A stretch of DNA of 64,000 nucleotides from a virus. The translations under genes were made by a program, and so were the position numbers. Location: IMG/VR virus record IMGVR_UViG_3300042923_000607, positions 1 to 64,000 of that record; one strand, given 5' to 3'. Position 1 is the first letter of the stretch. Each line of letters opens with the position of its first letter. The notes beneath the pieces are model-generated. The model did no database searches and was not told the DNA's origin. It saw only the letters and a list, made by a program, of their open reading frames with translations. Below are positions 50,798-60,516 of the stretch, in pieces.

Positions 50798-52499
50798 ATT
50801 AAGATCTAGTCTTGATATAGATTTTATGGACATTCTCTACGAAGACGACTCTGTTAGCATTGTTGACGTTCTTGTTCTTCATGAAGGAATAAATCGTAAT
50901 AATTGCGATATTGCTCATGATGTAATATTAGCAGCCCTACCTACTCTTGCTAATAAGCCACTTTGGGCAATTCCTAACCGCACATATATGAAATCATATA
51001 GTGACGACTTTATAGAACACGCAAGAAATAAAGAAGACGAAAAAGATATTATAATTTTTGGAGTTTTTACTGAGTCAGGAGTTAAGAACTATAGTTTCGT
51101 AGAGATAAATAATAAAACATATTTAAAAGTTCAAGCAGTTTTGTTTAAAAAGTATAGCCCAATAGCAATCAACATTATTAAAAACAGAGATGGAAATTGC
51201 AAAATAAGCATTGAAATTTTAGCCAAAGGAAAAATGAACGATGGGATTTTTAAGATTGAAGAAATGATATTTGAGGCAGCTGTTGCACTTGGCGCCGATA
51301 TACCAGAAGGAATTGAAGGAAGTTCATTGGATGTTGTTCGTTTTTCATTGGATGACACCATTAAAGATTTTAATGATAGATATTTCAGATTTTCTATGGA
51401 AGATAAATATAAAATACCTCAAAAAGTAAAAGATAATGCAAAGTTTGGGCTAGAGTTAAGAAAAGAATACGGAAGAGGGGGAACTTCTGTTGGAGCAAAC
51501 ACGGCAAAACAAATCACCTCTAACGATTATCTTTCGTATGAAAAAGTAAAAAAAATAAGCCAATATTTCCCTAGGCACGCAAATGATAATTTAGACCAAA
51601 AAGATCCACCTAGTAACGGATATATTGCTTGGATGTTATGGGGCGGAAAAGAAGCTTGGAATTGGTCAAAGGGAATTGTTGATAAAAAAGAAGGTGAAGA
51701 AGTGAAAAATTCAGTAAACCCCATTGTCGAAGAAGAAGTTGAAGTAACGGATTTAGACAATGAAGAAATTAAAAATAATGAAAGAGAGGAGAAAATTTTG
51801 GAAAATAATAATTTAACCTTTAGTTTAAATTCTGCTCAAATATTTGAAATATTAAGTGTTGCTATTTCAAATGTTAAATACATGTGTGGAGAATATGAAT
51901 GCAGAAAATATTATACAGAGGCATATGACGAGAACTACGTATATTTGTGCGATTGCGAAGAGAATAAAACCTTCAAATTCCCTTTTGTAATTGAAAACAA
52001 TATGGCAACTGTGAATCTTGATGAAAAAATTGAGGTTATTCGCGGTGGATATTTGGAAGTTGGAGAAGAGATTAAAAATACTGAAAATGAGAAGGAAGCA
52101 AAGTATGCCGAGTTAGAAGAAAAGTATGCATCTGCAACTACCGAGTTAGAGGAATGTAAAAACAAACTGATGACCTACGAAAGAAAAGAAGAAGAAGAGA
52201 AAATGTCTTCATATATACAAAAATACTCACACCGTTTATCAAAAGAGGATGTTAAGAAGTTCAGCGAAAACATTGAAAATTCTAAATTTGAAGAACTTAA
52301 ACATTCTGTAGACGAAAGAGTTCTGGAATACGCTGAAAGAAAAGAAGATACAAAGGCTGAAGAAATAAAGAATTCTTATCAGACATCGGCCTCAAATTTC
52401 GGAGCAGTTGATCCAGTAGTATTTGAAACAAACAAAAACAAACCTAACGACCTTGATTCAATCACCAAAAAATCAGGCGTTAAAATAAAAACTAATTAA
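50787..52499 (+). CDS. Prohead protease with C-terminal scaffold region, 570 aa
   Basis: GTG 50787 lies eight bases after GGAGG (an earlier GTG is part of that site). The N-terminal 200 residues resemble phage capsid maturation proteases (VLVLHEGINRNN, NKPLWAI, ISIEILAKG). Residues about 205-300 hold a GRGGTSVGANTAKQI and GYIAWMLWGGKEAW domain often seen with phage head proteases. The C-terminal part is acidic coiled coil (YAELEEKYASATTELEECKN), like an internal scaffold. Protease-scaffold fusion is the likely role; active-site residues were not pinned down. Confidence 0.65.
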   Translation: MENELRSSLDIDFMDILYEDDSVSIVDVLVLHEGINRNNCDIAHDVILAALPTLANKPLWAIPNRTYMKSYSDDFIEHARNKEDEKDIIIFGVFTESGVKNYSFVEINNKTYLKVQAVLFKKYSPIAINIIKNRDGNCKISIEILAKGKMNDGIFKIEEMIFEAAVALGADIPEGIEGSSLDVVRFSLDDTIKDFNDRYFRFSMEDKYKIPQKVKDNAKFGLELRKEYGRGGTSVGANTAKQITSNDYLSYEKVKKISQYFPRHANDNLDQKDPPSNGYIAWMLWGGKEAWNWSKGIVDKKEGEEVKNSVNPIVEEEVEVTDLDNEEIKNNEREEKILENNNLTFSLNSAQIFEILSVAISNVKYMCGEYECRKYYTEAYDENYVYLCDCEENKTFKFPFVIENNMATVNLDEKIEVIRGGYLEVGEEIKNTENEKEAKYAELEEKYASATTELEECKNKLMTYERKEEEEKMSSYIQKYSHRLSKEDVKKFSENIENSKFEELKHSVDERVLEYAERKEDTKAEEIKNSYQTSASNFGAVDPVVFETNKNKPNDLDSITKKSGVKIKTN

Positions 52500-52523
52500 T
52501 TATTCTATAGGAGGAATTCAATT

Positions 52524-53072
52524 ATGGCAAATAGACTTGCACGTCCCGTTACAGCAGTACCCGAATATGCAGTATTAAATTTTAAAGTACCTACAGGTAA
52601 AACATACTATGCAGGTGATGTATTTGTATTGAATACATTAGATACAGACCTAGTTAATAATTTTAGTACATTTGCACCGACTGAACCAGCTACCGCAAAT
52701 CTCGGAAAACAAATGGCTATTGTAATTAATAGCGGATTCGAGCAGTTGGAAGACGGAAGACGTCCCGACGGTCAGCCAGATTTTACACAGTATTCATTTG
52801 TTGCTGGTGACATTGTAACCGCAGTTCTCTTAGTTCAGGGATTAAGATTTGAAATTTCTACAGATTGTTTTACTGGAACAGCAACAGTGGGATATTCTAT
52901 TCATCCAGTAAATGCTGATACAAAGATGGCAACTGCTTCTGCTACTCCCGCTGGTACATATAGTTCTCTTACTACTTTGGCTAAGAAATATTTCCGTATC
53001 GGTGGCTTATTTGCTGCTCAGTCAATCAACACAGTTGTGGCTATGGTTAAAGAACCTACCCCTGCGGCTTAA
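52524..53072 (+). CDS. Capsid decoration-type protein, 182 aa
   Basis: ATG 52524 after AGGAGG, just before the major capsid gene. Beta-rich, Thr/Ala-rich, no Cys cluster, with VPTGKTYYAGDVFVLNTL typical of small head-decoration or stabilising proteins. Role inferred from position and composition. Confidence 0.6.
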   Translation: MANRLARPVTAVPEYAVLNFKVPTGKTYYAGDVFVLNTLDTDLVNNFSTFAPTEPATANLGKQMAIVINSGFEQLEDGRRPDGQPDFTQYSFVAGDIVTAVLLVQGLRFEISTDCFTGTATVGYSIHPVNADTKMATASATPAGTYSSLTTLAKKYFRIGGLFAAQSINTVVAMVKEPTPAA

Positions 53073-53098
53073 TTTAAAATAATAGGAGGAACTATAAT

Positions 53099-54232
53099 AT
53101 GAATAAAGACTTTACTGAAATTAAATACTCTCTCGCTTTAGCTGACGATTCTGATGCTAAAGTAATAGTTAAAAATCTTGAGGAAGTAGTTCTTGCAGCT
53201 GCTACTAATGAATATGGGAAACGCAGTATGACAAAGAATTTTTCAATGGATGGTGCTACATATACTGAAAAAGAAGATAAAGTAAGAAAAGCACTATTGG
53301 CATTTGCTGCTTCCAAATCTGGTATCACTAAACTAGAAGACAAAAGAGATATCATAATGGCGTTTGATAATCCTCAGTTTGTTTCAGTGTTAAATAGTAT
53401 TGTATCTGAAACATTAACCGGAGTTGTTATTAATGCAAACGGAAGTCAGTTGCTTTCTATGTGCAATGTTTCAGATGTTGAGGTTGGTGATAGCAAGACT
53501 TTTACAATTGAACCAAAAGGACTGCCTATCGCACAGAGAGGTTCTTACATGAATAACGTTGCTTTTCTTGACGGATATTCAGCAAGCTCTCTTACTGTGG
53601 TTCCTAAATTATATACAGCCGGATCTTCCATCGATTACATTAGAATCCTTGCGAATGGATTTGATTGGGGTAAGGAATTAGCAAGAGTTGCTATGGGTAT
53701 GTTATATGCTCAGTATAAGTTAGTTGCTGGTTTATTATTTGACACAACTAACGTATCAAGCACTCCTTTATATCAGGCAACATTTGACTCATCTAAATAC
53801 ACATTGATGATTCAGTATTTACAGGCATTAAATAAAACAGGAGTTAAAGCGTATGGCACACTTCCTGCATTCCAGAAGCAGGGAACTACTGCCACCACTA
53901 ACTATGGTTTTGTACTTCAGGATACTATGATCAAAGACGGATATCTTGGAAGCGCTTATGGTGTAGATAACGTTCTTATTGATCAGGCAACTGATTTATC
54001 TGCGCCATTTGTTGATGCTAATCTTTCTAGCTTATTATTAGTACCAAATAACAAGATTCTTTTAGTTTCTGACGCAGGAGACAAGCCTGTTAAATTAGTT
54101 AGAGAGAATTTCGTTAGAACATACAGCAAGCCAGCTCAGGATGGAGCGTTATACAGACAGGAATATTCATATACCATGTCTTTCGATGCAGCCATCATTA
54201 CATCTGGTCACTATGCAATTCAGGCAGTTTAA
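53099..54232 (+). CDS. Major capsid protein, 377 aa
   Basis: ATG 53099 after AGGAGG. Size, place after protease and decoration genes, and smooth codon use fit the HK97-fold capsid protein. An N-terminal helical arm (residues 1-90) precedes a globular domain (VEVGDSKTFTIEPKGLPIA). It is followed by a hairpin, typical after a highly expressed gene. Confidence 0.72.
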   Translation: MNKDFTEIKYSLALADDSDAKVIVKNLEEVVLAAATNEYGKRSMTKNFSMDGATYTEKEDKVRKALLAFAASKSGITKLEDKRDIIMAFDNPQFVSVLNSIVSETLTGVVINANGSQLLSMCNVSDVEVGDSKTFTIEPKGLPIAQRGSYMNNVAFLDGYSASSLTVVPKLYTAGSSIDYIRILANGFDWGKELARVAMGMLYAQYKLVAGLLFDTTNVSSTPLYQATFDSSKYTLMIQYLQALNKTGVKAYGTLPAFQKQGTTATTNYGFVLQDTMIKDGYLGSAYGVDNVLIDQATDLSAPFVDANLSSLLLVPNNKILLVSDAGDKPVKLVRENFVRTYSKPAQDGALYRQEYSYTMSFDAAIITSGHYAIQAV

Positions 54233-54240
54233 TATAAAAC

Positions 54241-54282
54241 ATTGAGGGGTTGGGGAGTTTATCCTTCTCTTCCCCTTTCAAT
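54241..54282 (+). terminator. Partial terminator or processing hairpin after the capsid gene
   Basis: ATTGA/TCAAT outer stem with AGGGG/CCCCT inside, then an A/T-rich tail. Probably limits read-through and stabilises the capsid mRNA. Confidence 0.5.
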
Positions 54283-54313
54283 TTAAAATTATTGAATAAA
54301 AAGGAGTTATAAA

Positions 54314-55003
54314 ATGGCAAACGTAAAAAAAACAAAAACAGAAGTAGATAACTTAGAAACAAGCAATGTCGCATCCATAGTTGTAGATACCTCGTCTTCA
54401 GACAATTCAAAAGATCAAGAGATAAGTGCTTTACAGAAGCAACTTCAAGAAATGCAGAAGGTTATCCTTGCAATGCAGTCTGCTCAATATCCAAATTCTC
54501 AGAAAGAAGACTCTTCTGAAGTTCTTTATGAAATTGGAACTAGGTTTGTAAATGGTGTAACAATCTTCTCTCCTATGAAAGACGTAAAGATTGAGATGGA
54601 TTTTGGTAAATTATACGAAATTGAGTTACACGAATTAAATTCTCTTTTAAAAAATCCTCAAAACAGAGAGTGGTTGGAAAAGGATATTCTTTTCTTTACA
54701 AACTCAGAAGTCTATAAAAAGAAAAAGCTTAACAGGCAGTATTTTTTAGATGATGATACTCTGACGGAGTTAATCATGTCTAAAGATACAGATGTATTAA
54801 AGTCCATCTTTAATAAAATGACAGAAAATATGAATTATGATCCTATGATTTATTGCTTGTTTTATAGGATTGTAGAACTCGCTTATTCTGGAAAACTAAA
54901 TAGCATGAGCCATCCTACCAGGCAAATGATAGAAAAAATGTTCAAGTTCAACTTGGATAATGCTGAGATGTTATTCCAGAGATACAAAGAGGTTAGTCGT
55001 TAA
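54314..55003 (+). CDS. Head-region hypothetical protein, 229 aa
   Basis: ATG 54314 after AAGGAG. N-terminal low-complexity and coiled-coil segment (ISALQKQLQEMQKVILAMQ), then a compact helical domain. Between capsid and connector genes; head assembly or completion role likely, not specified. Confidence 0.58.
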   Translation: MANVKKTKTEVDNLETSNVASIVVDTSSSDNSKDQEISALQKQLQEMQKVILAMQSAQYPNSQKEDSSEVLYEIGTRFVNGVTIFSPMKDVKIEMDFGKLYEIELHELNSLLKNPQNREWLEKDILFFTNSEVYKKKKLNRQYFLDDDTLTELIMSKDTDVLKSIFNKMTENMNYDPMIYCLFYRIVELAYSGKLNSMSHPTRQMIEKMFKFNLDNAEMLFQRYKEVSR

Positions 55004-55022
55004 AAAGGGGAGGTGTTAAATT

Positions 55023-55730
55023 GTGGGAACTAAGTTCGCAGCTGTTTATGAGAAAATGGATATTATCAGAGACGATAATAGAATAAGAAATAAGAGGACT
55101 AATGATATTTATAGACTTTACTATGACTACTTGACTTTTGCTATTGCCCAGTTCTATAGAACATGTAAAAAAGTTAGTTCCAAAGATTTAACTCAGAATA
55201 CACCTTTTCAGCAGATAGAGTATGGATTTATTAGTGATGGAGTAGACACTGAGTTCGTACTCACAAGTCCAAGTGTTCCTTTAGAAGACGGATGTTTTTA
55301 CGTTGGGTTTTCTCCTGACGCTACTACTTCTTTCACTGAAATAACTTCTGATAAGTATTCTTACGACAGTGTAACAAATACTATCACTGTTACGGGAATT
55401 TCAATACCTGAAAACTATATTGTGTACATATCTAGTTATTTGATAGGCGAATTCAATGATAACCTGGTTTATGATGAAATATCTATTTTGGCAAATGGAG
55501 CTATAATCCCATATCTGCAAGAGCAACAGAATAGAACAAGTTTAATGACTCAGTATGTATATGGTGCTTCCATGAAGATGTTTTCTCAAGCTGAACATAT
55601 ATCTTCGGTTCATAATGTTGTAAATTCTCAAGAGGATAAAGTTACAAATATGATAACAAAATATTCTTATTTAGCATCTCAGAACCAGCTAAAGGGGCTA
55701 GGAGGTGTAGGGTATGAACAAACAGTTTAA
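55023..55730 (+). CDS. Head-tail connector-region protein, 235 aa
   Basis: GTG 55023 after GGGGAGGTG. Helical N-terminus, then a beta domain (YVGFSPDATTSFTEITSDKY). Overlaps the next gene. Placement suggests an adaptor or neck protein. Confidence 0.55.
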   Translation: MGTKFAAVYEKMDIIRDDNRIRNKRTNDIYRLYYDYLTFAIAQFYRTCKKVSSKDLTQNTPFQQIEYGFISDGVDTEFVLTSPSVPLEDGCFYVGFSPDATTSFTEITSDKYSYDSVTNTITVTGISIPENYIVYISSYLIGEFNDNLVYDEISILANGAIIPYLQEQQNRTSLMTQYVYGASMKMFSQAEHISSVHNVVNSQEDKVTNMITKYSYLASQNQLKGLGGVGYEQTV

Positions 55731-56775
55731 TATAAATTGTAACATAAACGAATGGAGAAATGATGTTCTCGGTTATACAAATACTCGGTTGGATTTAACG
55801 AGGAATGTATTTGACAAAGTAAAAGAAGGATTTACCACTAACCTATATTACAAGCTAGTACATAAAAATCTTGATGAGAATTCAAATTATCATGTTTGGA
55901 TTTTCGATGGAAACAATAAGGAAAAGAAAATTAAAAAATTCCAGTCTTATCCTTATCCCGCTGTTCAGTTTAAATCCGGTGACTATATAAGTTACACTGA
56001 CGATAGTGGAAACTATCAGATTTGGCTAATTATCGATTTAGATCAGACAAATGAATGGGAAGTTACTGGTGAAGTTCGTCAATGTGTTTATGAATTAAAA
56101 TGGCAAAATGCATCTGGCGATATTATTCATCGTTGGTGCACCATTGACACTTACAGTGTTGGAGACGGTCTACAGGTAACTGATGTTATTAGAGCATTAG
56201 ATGGGACATTCAAAATAAAACTGCCATTTGATAATGAAACTAAATTGCTCAAAGAAGACAAGCGGTTTCTTATTGATATTGAAGGATTGTCGGAACCACA
56301 TGCTTATAAGACTACAATGAACAACATGATCACACAAAACTTTGGAGCAAACGGAAATATTGTTGAGTTGACCGTGACAAAAGATCCTTTTATTGCAGGG
56401 ATAGATAATGCGGAACTTATGATCGCTAATTATTTTACTCCCCCGAATGAGCCTAATCCTCCAACAAACGAGCATTACTCGGTTATTTCTTGTAGTAATC
56501 CCTTAAATCAAATAAGTATAGGTGGAGCGACTAGAACGCTCTCTCCTACTTTTTATGATAATCCAGATACGATAAATACTTCTATAATATCATCTTGGAC
56601 TTACGTTTTACCTTCAGGATATGAAAATCAAATTGTTATTACTCCTTCGGGTAATAATTTAAAAATTAAAGCATTAGACAATACTTCTTTAATCGGAAAA
56701 ATAATTACTGCTACCGTTAGCGATGGAAACAATGATTATGTGTCAAGTATTGTAATTACAATTATTGCAGGATAG
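55714..56775 (+). CDS. Structural protein with C-terminal Ig-like domain, 353 aa
   Basis: ATG 55714 after AGGAGGTG. An N-terminal beta domain is followed by a C-terminal segment (about 255-353) with Big-like repeats (ISIGGATRTLSPTF, GKIITATVSDGNNDYV). Ig-like extensions are common on phage neck and tail proteins and can aid surface adhesion. Confidence 0.58.
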   Translation: MNKQFNINCNINEWRNDVLGYTNTRLDLTRNVFDKVKEGFTTNLYYKLVHKNLDENSNYHVWIFDGNNKEKKIKKFQSYPYPAVQFKSGDYISYTDDSGNYQIWLIIDLDQTNEWEVTGEVRQCVYELKWQNASGDIIHRWCTIDTYSVGDGLQVTDVIRALDGTFKIKLPFDNETKLLKEDKRFLIDIEGLSEPHAYKTTMNNMITQNFGANGNIVELTVTKDPFIAGIDNAELMIANYFTPPNEPNPPTNEHYSVISCSNPLNQISIGGATRTLSPTFYDNPDTINTSIISSWTYVLPSGYENQIVITPSGNNLKIKALDNTSLIGKIITATVSDGNNDYVSSIVITIIAG

Positions 56776-56785
56776 AGGTGATTTA

Positions 56786-57373
56786 ATGGCATATAATGAA
56801 ACTTTTACCTATTTAAGTGCTTTATATAAAAGTAGATTGCTTAATAGGTTTTCAACCAGTGATGATTTATTTTTCATTATTAGCCCCACTCCTGTACAAG
56901 GATTTGATAATGACCAAATATTGCTTGGTGGAGAATTTATCATTAATGGGAATAAGACGGTGCTTCAACCATACTTATACGATTTTCAGTTTGTTCCCAC
57001 GACTCTTACAGAGGCAAAGCTAATAGTATGCGTAGAAATAGACCCTACTTCTGTAGAGAATTCAATGATGAGTAATTTTGTTTTTAATGTTTACATTTTT
57101 TCTCCAAGAACAAGTATTCCATTAAACGAATATACCATTCCGAAAAAATCAGAGGTGAACCAACACGGGTTGATAGGAAACAGAATAGATTGTACTTGCC
57201 AAATCATAGAACATTTAATGAAAGGTTCTGAATCATTTGGCTTAGGCAAGATTACAGTGGCTGCGAGAGATTTTACCGCTCCTTTTTCTCCTAATGATGC
57301 ATATGCTGGGAAACGTATGAAATTTAAGGTTAATGGATTCTCGCCTTTGGAGGTGGTTACTTGTGGCAATTAA
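56786..57373 (+). CDS. Tail-region protein, 195 aa
   Basis: ATG 56786 after GAGGTGATTTA; an earlier in-frame start lacks a site. Beta-rich, with a conserved-looking ITVAARDFTAPFSPNDAY. Probably tail completion or terminator; position only. Confidence 0.55.
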   Translation: MAYNETFTYLSALYKSRLLNRFSTSDDLFFIISPTPVQGFDNDQILLGGEFIINGNKTVLQPYLYDFQFVPTTLTEAKLIVCVEIDPTSVENSMMSNFVFNVYIFSPRTSIPLNEYTIPKKSEVNQHGLIGNRIDCTCQIIEHLMKGSESFGLGKITVAARDFTAPFSPNDAYAGKRMKFKVNGFSPLEVVTCGN

Positions 57374-58136
57374 TAAGGAACTGATAGAACAACTACTTAT
57401 GTTTGGAGATCCTTATGTGTATGAAGAAAAAATTATTTTATATCCCGTACTAATGAGTAATGTGGTTCCGTTTAATATTTACTCACAATCTATAACAGTA
57501 AGGAAAGACAGTACTTTTCCAGAAAAAAAGATTATCAAGATGCCATATTTACAGTTTTTATACTATTGTTCAAACAATAAAGAACTAGCAGAAAAATATA
57601 ACATCTTTGATTTGCCAAACTGGTATAGATATGCAATGAGGTTATTAAAACTTGTTTGTCAAACTGACAATGTTAGGTTTGATCTTAATACTGGTAATTT
57701 TTATATAGAAAACATAGAAGTAAATTATAAAATGTTTGATGACATAAGAAGAATTATCATATTGCAAAATGAAATAAGCTTCGACATCGATGAGTTTTTG
57801 CATTATGAGGCGGAACAAGCTCTCATAGATTCTTCAAACAAATTAAACCAAGACAAGATAACATTAGAAGATCAAATAGATAGCTTAATAATTCAGACTC
57901 ATTACTCGGAGCAAGACATCAAAAATTTAACGATTAGAAGATTTAATAGACTTCTAAGAAGAATTAATATGAGAGATGATTTTATTATTGCCAAAGAGGC
58001 CGAAATGGGAGGAATGGTTAAGTTTAAGAATCCGATAAAGCATTGGATGATTAGTATAGAAAAACAAGACAAATATTCTGACGTTAAAACTGATAGTAAA
58101 TCATTTAACGAACTAAAGGGCAAGATTGAATCTTAG
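57363..58136 (+). CDS. Tail-region hypothetical protein, 257 aa
   Basis: GTG 57363 lies after GGAGGTGG inside the end of the previous gene. The N-terminal half is beta/alpha (PYVYEEKIILYPVLMSN) and the C-terminal half is Lys/Ile helical. Sits immediately before the tail-tube gene, where neck or tail-assembly proteins occur. Confidence 0.55.
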   Translation: MAINKELIEQLLMFGDPYVYEEKIILYPVLMSNVVPFNIYSQSITVRKDSTFPEKKIIKMPYLQFLYYCSNNKELAEKYNIFDLPNWYRYAMRLLKLVCQTDNVRFDLNTGNFYIENIEVNYKMFDDIRRIIILQNEISFDIDEFLHYEAEQALIDSSNKLNQDKITLEDQIDSLIIQTHYSEQDIKNLTIRRFNRLLRRINMRDDFIIAKEAEMGGMVKFKNPIKHWMISIEKQDKYSDVKTDSKSFNELKGKIES

Positions 58137-58176
58137 CTCTTTTTTTATATGATAAATAAGAAAGAGAGGAAAAAAT

Positions 58177-59178
58177 ATGAAACAAAACGAATTCGTCGCA
58201 AGTGCTGCGAATCTTGCATTTTTTGTTAATGATCAGTTGGCATTCACTGGCACTGCAAACTTAAACTCTACTGTTACCGTGGCAATGCAGGAAACAAATG
58301 TAAATGCAGGACAGGGAAATATGCTTCTGTTCTCATACAAACATTCTAGAGAAATGACGGTAGCCGCCACAGCCGCTGATTGGAAGTTAGAATATCTGGC
58401 ATCTCAAGCTGGAACAGCCGTATCTCAGGGATTAAAGGATTTCTATAAGATTAACGAATGTATTACATTAACTGGCGGGGTAGGCACATTGTCTGAAGTT
58501 CCATTAGGCGGAAAAGTCGGAGTTGAACTTCCTTCTGGAAGTGTAGTTACTGTGGTTCCTACGTCTAGTACCATCAACTTATCTAGTTATGGGTTAACAA
58601 CTGAATCTGTAAAAGTTACATATAGGTATTCTACCACTGCAAAATCGGTTGTTATTGATGCTAGTTCTACTCCGCTTACCGGAAAATTAATATTAAGTGC
58701 AGGAAAATATCAGAGCAATAGAGGAAAGACTGGAAATATTGAAATAATCATTCCAGCATTTCAGTTGTCTGGTAATTTTGAAATTGCTTTAACTCCCGAC
58801 TCCGTTGTTTCCACAAACCTTGAGGGTAGATCATTGGCTGTATATGGTGATACCTGTGAGAGTGGAGCTCCTGTATATGCTTATATCAACGAAGAAGATT
58901 CTACTGAAGCACTAGCTGTATCTGAAATTTCAGCCGCTCCTTCTTTCGTGACTGTAGGAGTTGGAGACACCCAAACCCTTACCGTTCTTGGTTTAAATGG
59001 AGAATTATACCGCCCAGTGGCGCTTAGTAATTCAGACTGTACTTTTACATCTGATACTCCTGGAAAGGCAACTGTGAATTCGAGCGGTGTTATAACTGGA
59101 GTTGCAACGGGAACTGCTCTTGTTACCGTAGAATATGAAGGATTAGAAGACGTAGTATCGGTAACTATAGAAGCATAA
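58177..59178 (+). CDS. Major tail tube protein with Big_2 domain, 333 aa
   Basis: ATG 58177 after GAGAGG. Residues 1-240 fit a siphovirus tail tube protein (ending in an EGRSLAVYGD stretch). Residues about 245-333 form a bacterial Ig-like (Big_2) domain: GVGDTQTLTVLG, then GKATVNSSGVITGVATGTA. Displayed Ig domains on tail tubes may bind host surfaces or mucus glycans. Followed by a strong hairpin. Confidence 0.78.
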   Translation: MKQNEFVASAANLAFFVNDQLAFTGTANLNSTVTVAMQETNVNAGQGNMLLFSYKHSREMTVAATAADWKLEYLASQAGTAVSQGLKDFYKINECITLTGGVGTLSEVPLGGKVGVELPSGSVVTVVPTSSTINLSSYGLTTESVKVTYRYSTTAKSVVIDASSTPLTGKLILSAGKYQSNRGKTGNIEIIIPAFQLSGNFEIALTPDSVVSTNLEGRSLAVYGDTCESGAPVYAYINEEDSTEALAVSEISAAPSFVTVGVGDTQTLTVLGLNGELYRPVALSNSDCTFTSDTPGKATVNSSGVITGVATGTALVTVEYEGLEDVVSVTIEA

Positions 59179-59187
59179 GGATATATT

Positions 59188-59209
59188 GTGGGAGGGGAAA
59201 CTCTCCCAC
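59188..59209 (+). terminator. Hairpin after the tail tube gene
   Basis: Perfect GTGGGAG/CTCCCAC stem with an 8-base loop and no U run, nine bases after the stop. Likely a transcript-stabilising or attenuating element. Confidence 0.5.
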
Positions 59210-59227
59210 TTATATTAAAGGAGTTTT

Positions 59228-59458
59228 ATGGAAAATATTGATATTAAAGAGTCAAAAGATGAAAGTTATAAGAAGGTAAAAAAGAAAATCAAACAGTGTA
59301 GAATAATTAAATTTGATCCCTTGAGAAAAAGAATCAAAATTGATTTTGATGGATATGGCATTGATGTGTCTGATGTTGTGGAAATTAAAAGCGAATATGT
59401 TAGAATTGAATATTCAGGTGAAATCGGACGATCAAATTTTAAGTTTAGGATAATCTAG
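59228..59458 (+). CDS. Small basic protein, 76 aa
   Basis: ATG 59228 after AAGGAGTTTT. Lys-rich helix, then a beta pair (KRIKIDFDGYGIDV). No family recognised. Confidence 0.58.
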   Translation: MENIDIKESKDESYKKVKKKIKQCRIIKFDPLRKRIKIDFDGYGIDVSDVVEIKSEYVRIEYSGEIGRSNFKFRII

Positions 59459-59465
59459 GAGTCGT

Positions 59466-59690
59466 ATGTGTAAAAATTCATATATAAAACTCAGTTCCAC
59501 CACAAAAACAGAAATGATATATTGTCACTTATTTGATGATGAAAATTCAGATATGCTAAGGATTTGCAGGTTTCAAAAGTATTGTGGACAAGTAAAAAAA
59601 TATATATTTAATAACGAAAATAAGTGTAAAAGAAAAAATATATTAGAGGATGGGCATGAAAAGTGCAATGAAGATATTAATTTTTCATAG
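59466..59690 (+). CDS. Cys-rich small protein, 74 aa
   Basis: ATG 59466 after AGGAGTCGT. Five Cys including CRFQKYC, and a Lys-rich C-terminal half. The stop codon is part of the terminator stem. Confidence 0.55.
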   Translation: MCKNSYIKLSSTTKTEMIYCHLFDDENSDMLRICRFQKYCGQVKKYIFNNENKCKRKNILEDGHEKCNEDINFS

Positions 59691-59730
59691 GCATATGTCC
59701 GTTACAAAATGGATGTATGCCTATTTTTTT
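59687..59730 (+). terminator. Strong rho-independent terminator
   Basis: 14-bp stem ATAGGCATATGTCC pairing with GGATGTATGCCTAT (two G-U pairs), 10-base loop, then a run of T. Ends the tail-tube transcript. Confidence 0.85.
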
Positions 59731-59758
59731 ACAAATTATAAATGAAAGAAGGGTTTAT

Positions 59759-59968
59759 GTGGAAAAGATAATAACAATAAGATACGACAGTAATGATGTC
59801 GTCTATACCGATAACCAAAAAATGGTAGCCTTCTATTTAGAGCAAGGAGAACAAGTTCTATATACACTATTGGGAAATGAAAAAAAGTTATTATTTGCAT
59901 TTTCAAAAATAAAAACAGCAGAATCATTTAAGAAGTGGACTGAAAATAAACCAAGAAAAAATAAATAG
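59759..59968 (+). CDS. Small hypothetical protein, 69 aa
   Basis: GTG 59759 after GAAGGG. Beta-helix pattern (IITIRYDSNDVVYTDNQ, KLLFAFSKIKTAESFKKW). First gene after the strong terminator. Confidence 0.55.
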   Translation: MEKIITIRYDSNDVVYTDNQKMVAFYLEQGEQVLYTLLGNEKKLLFAFSKIKTAESFKKWTENKPRKNK

Positions 59969-59978
59969 AGGTGATTTA

Positions 59979-60314
59979 TTGTACAAAGAATTAAAATCGC
60001 ACAACACATCTTCAGAAATGGGATATGTCTACATATTACACAACCCAGAAAGTAACTTAGTTAAGATTGGGAAAACAAAATTCCCTTATAAAAGATTCTC
60101 TAATCTTTCAAATCAAAATGGCAGTAAGTTCAAATATCATATTACTGAATCTATGTTTATAGAAGGAATTATAGAAAAAATATTACATAATAAGTTTGCG
60201 ATGAAAAGAAAATGTGGTGAATGGTTTAATATTAATTTTGATGATGCTCTTTCGGAGTTAGAAAATATATTAAACAGCGAAGATTTCAAGAGAAGAAATA
60301 TCAATAAAATATAA
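59979..60314 (+). CDS. GIY-YIG/T5orf172-type nuclease, 111 aa
   Basis: TTG 59979 after GAGGTGATTTA. GYVYILHNPESNLVKIGKT, then an R-F-S-N-L and a conserved Glu/His-Lys (KILHNKF) and GEWFN motif match the T5orf172/Mug113 version of the GIY-YIG nuclease fold. Such proteins are mobile or regulatory endonucleases. Role here unknown. Confidence 0.75.
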   Translation: MYKELKSHNTSSEMGYVYILHNPESNLVKIGKTKFPYKRFSNLSNQNGSKFKYHITESMFIEGIIEKILHNKFAMKRKCGEWFNINFDDALSELENILNSEDFKRRNINKI

Positions 60315-60336
60315 GTTTGATTTAAGGAGGATTAAC

Positions 60337-60516
60337 TTGCCAAATTACTATTATGAATGCGAAGACCACGGAGAAATGATTTTGCGATTGAGTATGTCTG
60401 AAGTAAAGGATGAAATGGAGTGTCCACTATGCAAAAAGAAAGTTAAAAGAGTATACTCTCCTACTCCTAGCGTTTGGTGCTGCTCAGGCTCATACAATCA
60501 GACAAGAGGTAAATAA
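60337..60516 (+). CDS. FmdB-type zinc-ribbon protein, 59 aa
   Basis: TTG 60337, seven bases after AAGGAGG. MPNYYYECEDHGEM start, ECPLCKKKVKRVYSP and a C-terminal WCCSG match the FmdB zinc ribbon common next to phage packaging and tail genes. Missed by length cut-offs. Its stop abuts the next ATG. Confidence 0.78.
   Translation: MPNYYYECEDHGEMILRLSMSEVKDEMECPLCKKKVKRVYSPTPSVWCCSGSYNQTRGK

Noticed and set aside
52160-52190. CTGATGA followed by CGAAA, hammerhead-like
   Set aside because: The segment between the two core pieces is too short to form helix II, there is no helix III, and it lies inside the protease/scaffold coding region.
48810-60472. ACTCTCCT-like copies at 48810, 54575, 56541 and 60463 as promoters
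   Set aside because: All lie in frame as Ser-Pro codons inside genes, so codon preference explains them.
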